Of a stretch of DNA of 6,472 nucleotides, positions 5,485 through 6,472 are shown piece by piece. The position numbers were made by a program, and so were the translations under genes. The stretch is from Chloroflexota bacterium (lineage in GTDB: Bacteria; Chloroflexota; Anaerolineae; Anaerolineales; Anaerolineaceae): contig JAEXTI010000395.1 of NCBI GenBank assembly GCA_023406965.1, forward strand, positions 1 through 6,472, in the 5' to 3' direction. A model generated the notes under the pieces. It saw nothing but the letters and a program-made list of their open reading frames with translations, did no database searches and was not told the origin of the DNA. Numbering within the stretch: position 1 is the first letter of the stretch; each line of letters opens with the position of its first letter.

Positions 5485-6366
5485 CTATCCCGGAACATTG
5501 CGGGTGAGCAGTCGTGGTAAGAACCAGGGGTTGCGGGCAAGGTAGCGCGCGATCGGGGGATCGACAGGTGGGTGATTTCGGACGTCTTTTGGCGCTTCCG
5601 GCCACTCAAACGGGAGGTGGACAATCTCACCGGGGCCCTGGATGGTCTCGAGCGCGTGCAGGGTTGCTTCCAGCACAGCCATCTGCCCGGCGGCGTCGCA
5701 GGGCTGCCCCAGGGTGCGTCCCAACGGGTATTCGACAGCGGCAATGCGCGGAACACTGACCGAGGCGGTTAAGTCGGGAACAGGGGTCAGAGTGATGGTG
5801 GCAAATCCGGCGGCTTCGATTTCGCGTTGTACCAGTCCAACGGACCAGCAGCATACCGGTCAAGCAGGAACCAGCACGACTACATCCGCAAGGTCTGCTT
5901 TCAGGTCACGGATGAGAGCGGGGACGGTCTCACGAAGCAGTCTTTCTGGGTTGAGGATGTACCCCATGTACGAGTAGTGCCGGGAACTGACACGCCCAAT
6001 GCGCCGTTTGGCCTCCATCGCCTGCAAATGTTCCAATGGAAACAGGCAATTTAAGTCCTGCTCCGCATAGGACGGGTCGATATGCAGGTGATACAGTCGA
6101 ACATCGTCACTGGTGGTGGATACGGGCAGAACCCGGTACGTGGGATCGCCCCACCAGGGGTTCTGGCGCTCGCCCTCCTGGTCGAACGGCATATCTGTCT
6201 TGAGCGCAATACCGGCCGAGCTGATCAGCGTCACGGTGCATTTGGAGAGGGGTTTGCTAAGCGGGGTCCACGGGATCGGACGGGGCTTTTCCATTCCAAT
6301 CCAGTTTTTGATCATGCGTTTGGTAATACCACTGATAAAGCGAAAAGAATCGACTGTCTTTGACAT
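5485..6366 (-). CDS. Putative selenoprotein: glycine/betaine/sarcosine/D-proline reductase selenoprotein B family, with in-frame UGA read as Sec169
   Basis: Read from ATG (6366-6364) to TAG (5487-5485), the frame encodes 293 residues with one internal UGA (5862-5860) at codon 169. The part before it has family signatures: SFRF (7-10), RPIPWTP (29-35), GDPTYRVLP (73-81), HLHID (93-97) and RHYSYMGY (129-136). The part after it continues the same family without a gap: PVCCWSVGLVQREIEAAG (170-187) and YPLGRTLGQP (213-222). The UGA sits at the position that is Sec in GrdB/PrdB-type subunits and Cys or Sec in relatives (UxxC with Cys172). These proteins reductively cleave C-N bonds of amino-acid derivatives through the selenol; the substrate here is unknown. 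AAAGGA (minus strand, 6381-6376) lies 9 bases before ATG. No partner subunits or Sec machinery are visible in the window. The alternative is a nonsense mutation giving a pseudogene, but the exact site, intact downstream frame and SECIS-like hairpin argue against that. Confidence 0.85.
5830..5850 (-). promoter_or_regulatory. Candidate bacterial SECIS stem-loop downstream of UGA 5862-5860
   Basis: In the minus-strand mRNA, bases 10-30 after the UGA form UGCUGGUCC-GUU-GGACUGGUA. This is nine consecutive pairs (six Watson-Crick, three G-U) closing a 3-base loop whose first base is G. Bacterial SECIS elements, as known from E. coli fdhF and the bSECIS models, need a short stem with a G in the first two loop positions about 16-37 bases after the UGA. 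Here the loop G is base 19. It would recruit SelB carrying Sec-tRNA. The hairpin lies within coding sequence, as is normal in bacteria. Confidence 0.65.
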
Positions 6367-6429
6367 GGGGTAAGTTCCTTTGTTTCGTTACTGCTCAGCC
6401 CTTTGGGGAAAGAGACCGAATTTGTGGTG

Positions 6430-6464
6430 TTTGGGGGGGGGTGGGGCCGCCCAACCCCCCCAAA
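6430..6464. repeat. Homopolymer-rich inverted repeat (G9...C7)
   Basis: TTTGGGGGGG pairs with CCCCCCCAAA (6455-6464), and inside it TGGG (6442-6445) pairs with CCCA (6450-6453) around GCCG. That makes a long GC hairpin about 65-100 bases upstream of the selenoprotein start. It could be a terminator of an unseen neighbouring gene without a clear T-tract, a G-quadruplex-prone tract, or an artefact near a contig end. Homopolymer lengths may be unreliable. Confidence 0.45.
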
Positions 6465-6472
6465 TAGGGTAG

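Noticed and set aside
5860..5862. The UGA as the true end of a 168-residue protein or as a pseudogene-causing nonsense mutation
   Set aside because: Homology runs on in the same frame for 124 more residues, the site is the known Sec position of the family, and a SECIS-like hairpin follows. A random nonsense mutation would not be expected at that codon.
1..6472. tRNA, rRNA, CRISPR array, insertion sequence or riboswitch
   Set aside because: No cloverleaf, direct-repeat array, transposase motif or recognisable riboswitch core was seen; in particular there is no selC-like tRNA near the selenoprotein gene.

Overview
The window reads as a chromosomal piece of an anaerobic, moderately GC-rich bacterium. 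The combination of a complex-I-like group 4 [NiFe] hydrogenase, a selenoprotein-B-type reductase and a TCATTGCGAG...GAAGCAATCTC repeat suggests Chloroflexota (Anaerolineae-like). That placement is an inference from recollection of such genomes, with no database support.

Positions 1-4485 hold the 3' part of one tightly packed plus-strand operon for a membrane-bound, energy-converting group 4 [NiFe] hydrogenase. The order is: C-terminal end of an antiporter-type (NuoL/M/MrpD-like) subunit; NuoA-like membrane protein; NuoB-like small subunit; NuoC-like subunit; NuoD-like large subunit that keeps all four nickel-binding cysteines; NuoH-like membrane subunit; 2x[4Fe-4S] ferredoxin subunit (NuoI-like); and a HycI-type maturation endopeptidase. 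Most genes have a strong Shine-Dalgarno site just before the start, and two pairs overlap. The expected function is electron transfer from reduced ferredoxin through three [4Fe-4S] clusters to the NiFe site, with H2 formation coupled to ion pumping through the NuoH/antiporter arm. The reverse direction is also possible.

Positions 4541-5233 encode a membrane methyltransferase-like protein of the isoprenylcysteine carboxyl methyltransferase/PEMT fold, probably a separate unit. Positions 5234-5484 are a non-coding convergent intergenic region carrying a REP-like palindromic repeat and a GC hairpin.

The minus strand at 6366-5485 holds the most interesting item: a 293-residue reading frame of the glycine/betaine/sarcosine/D-proline reductase selenoprotein B family, interrupted by a single in-frame UGA. 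The UGA falls exactly at the family's redox-active Sec/Cys position. It is followed by a 9-bp stem-loop with a G-first apical loop at the correct distance for a bacterial SECIS element. I read it as a genuine selenoprotein that a standard gene caller would truncate at 168 residues. The far right end (6430-6464) is a homopolymer-rich G/C inverted repeat.
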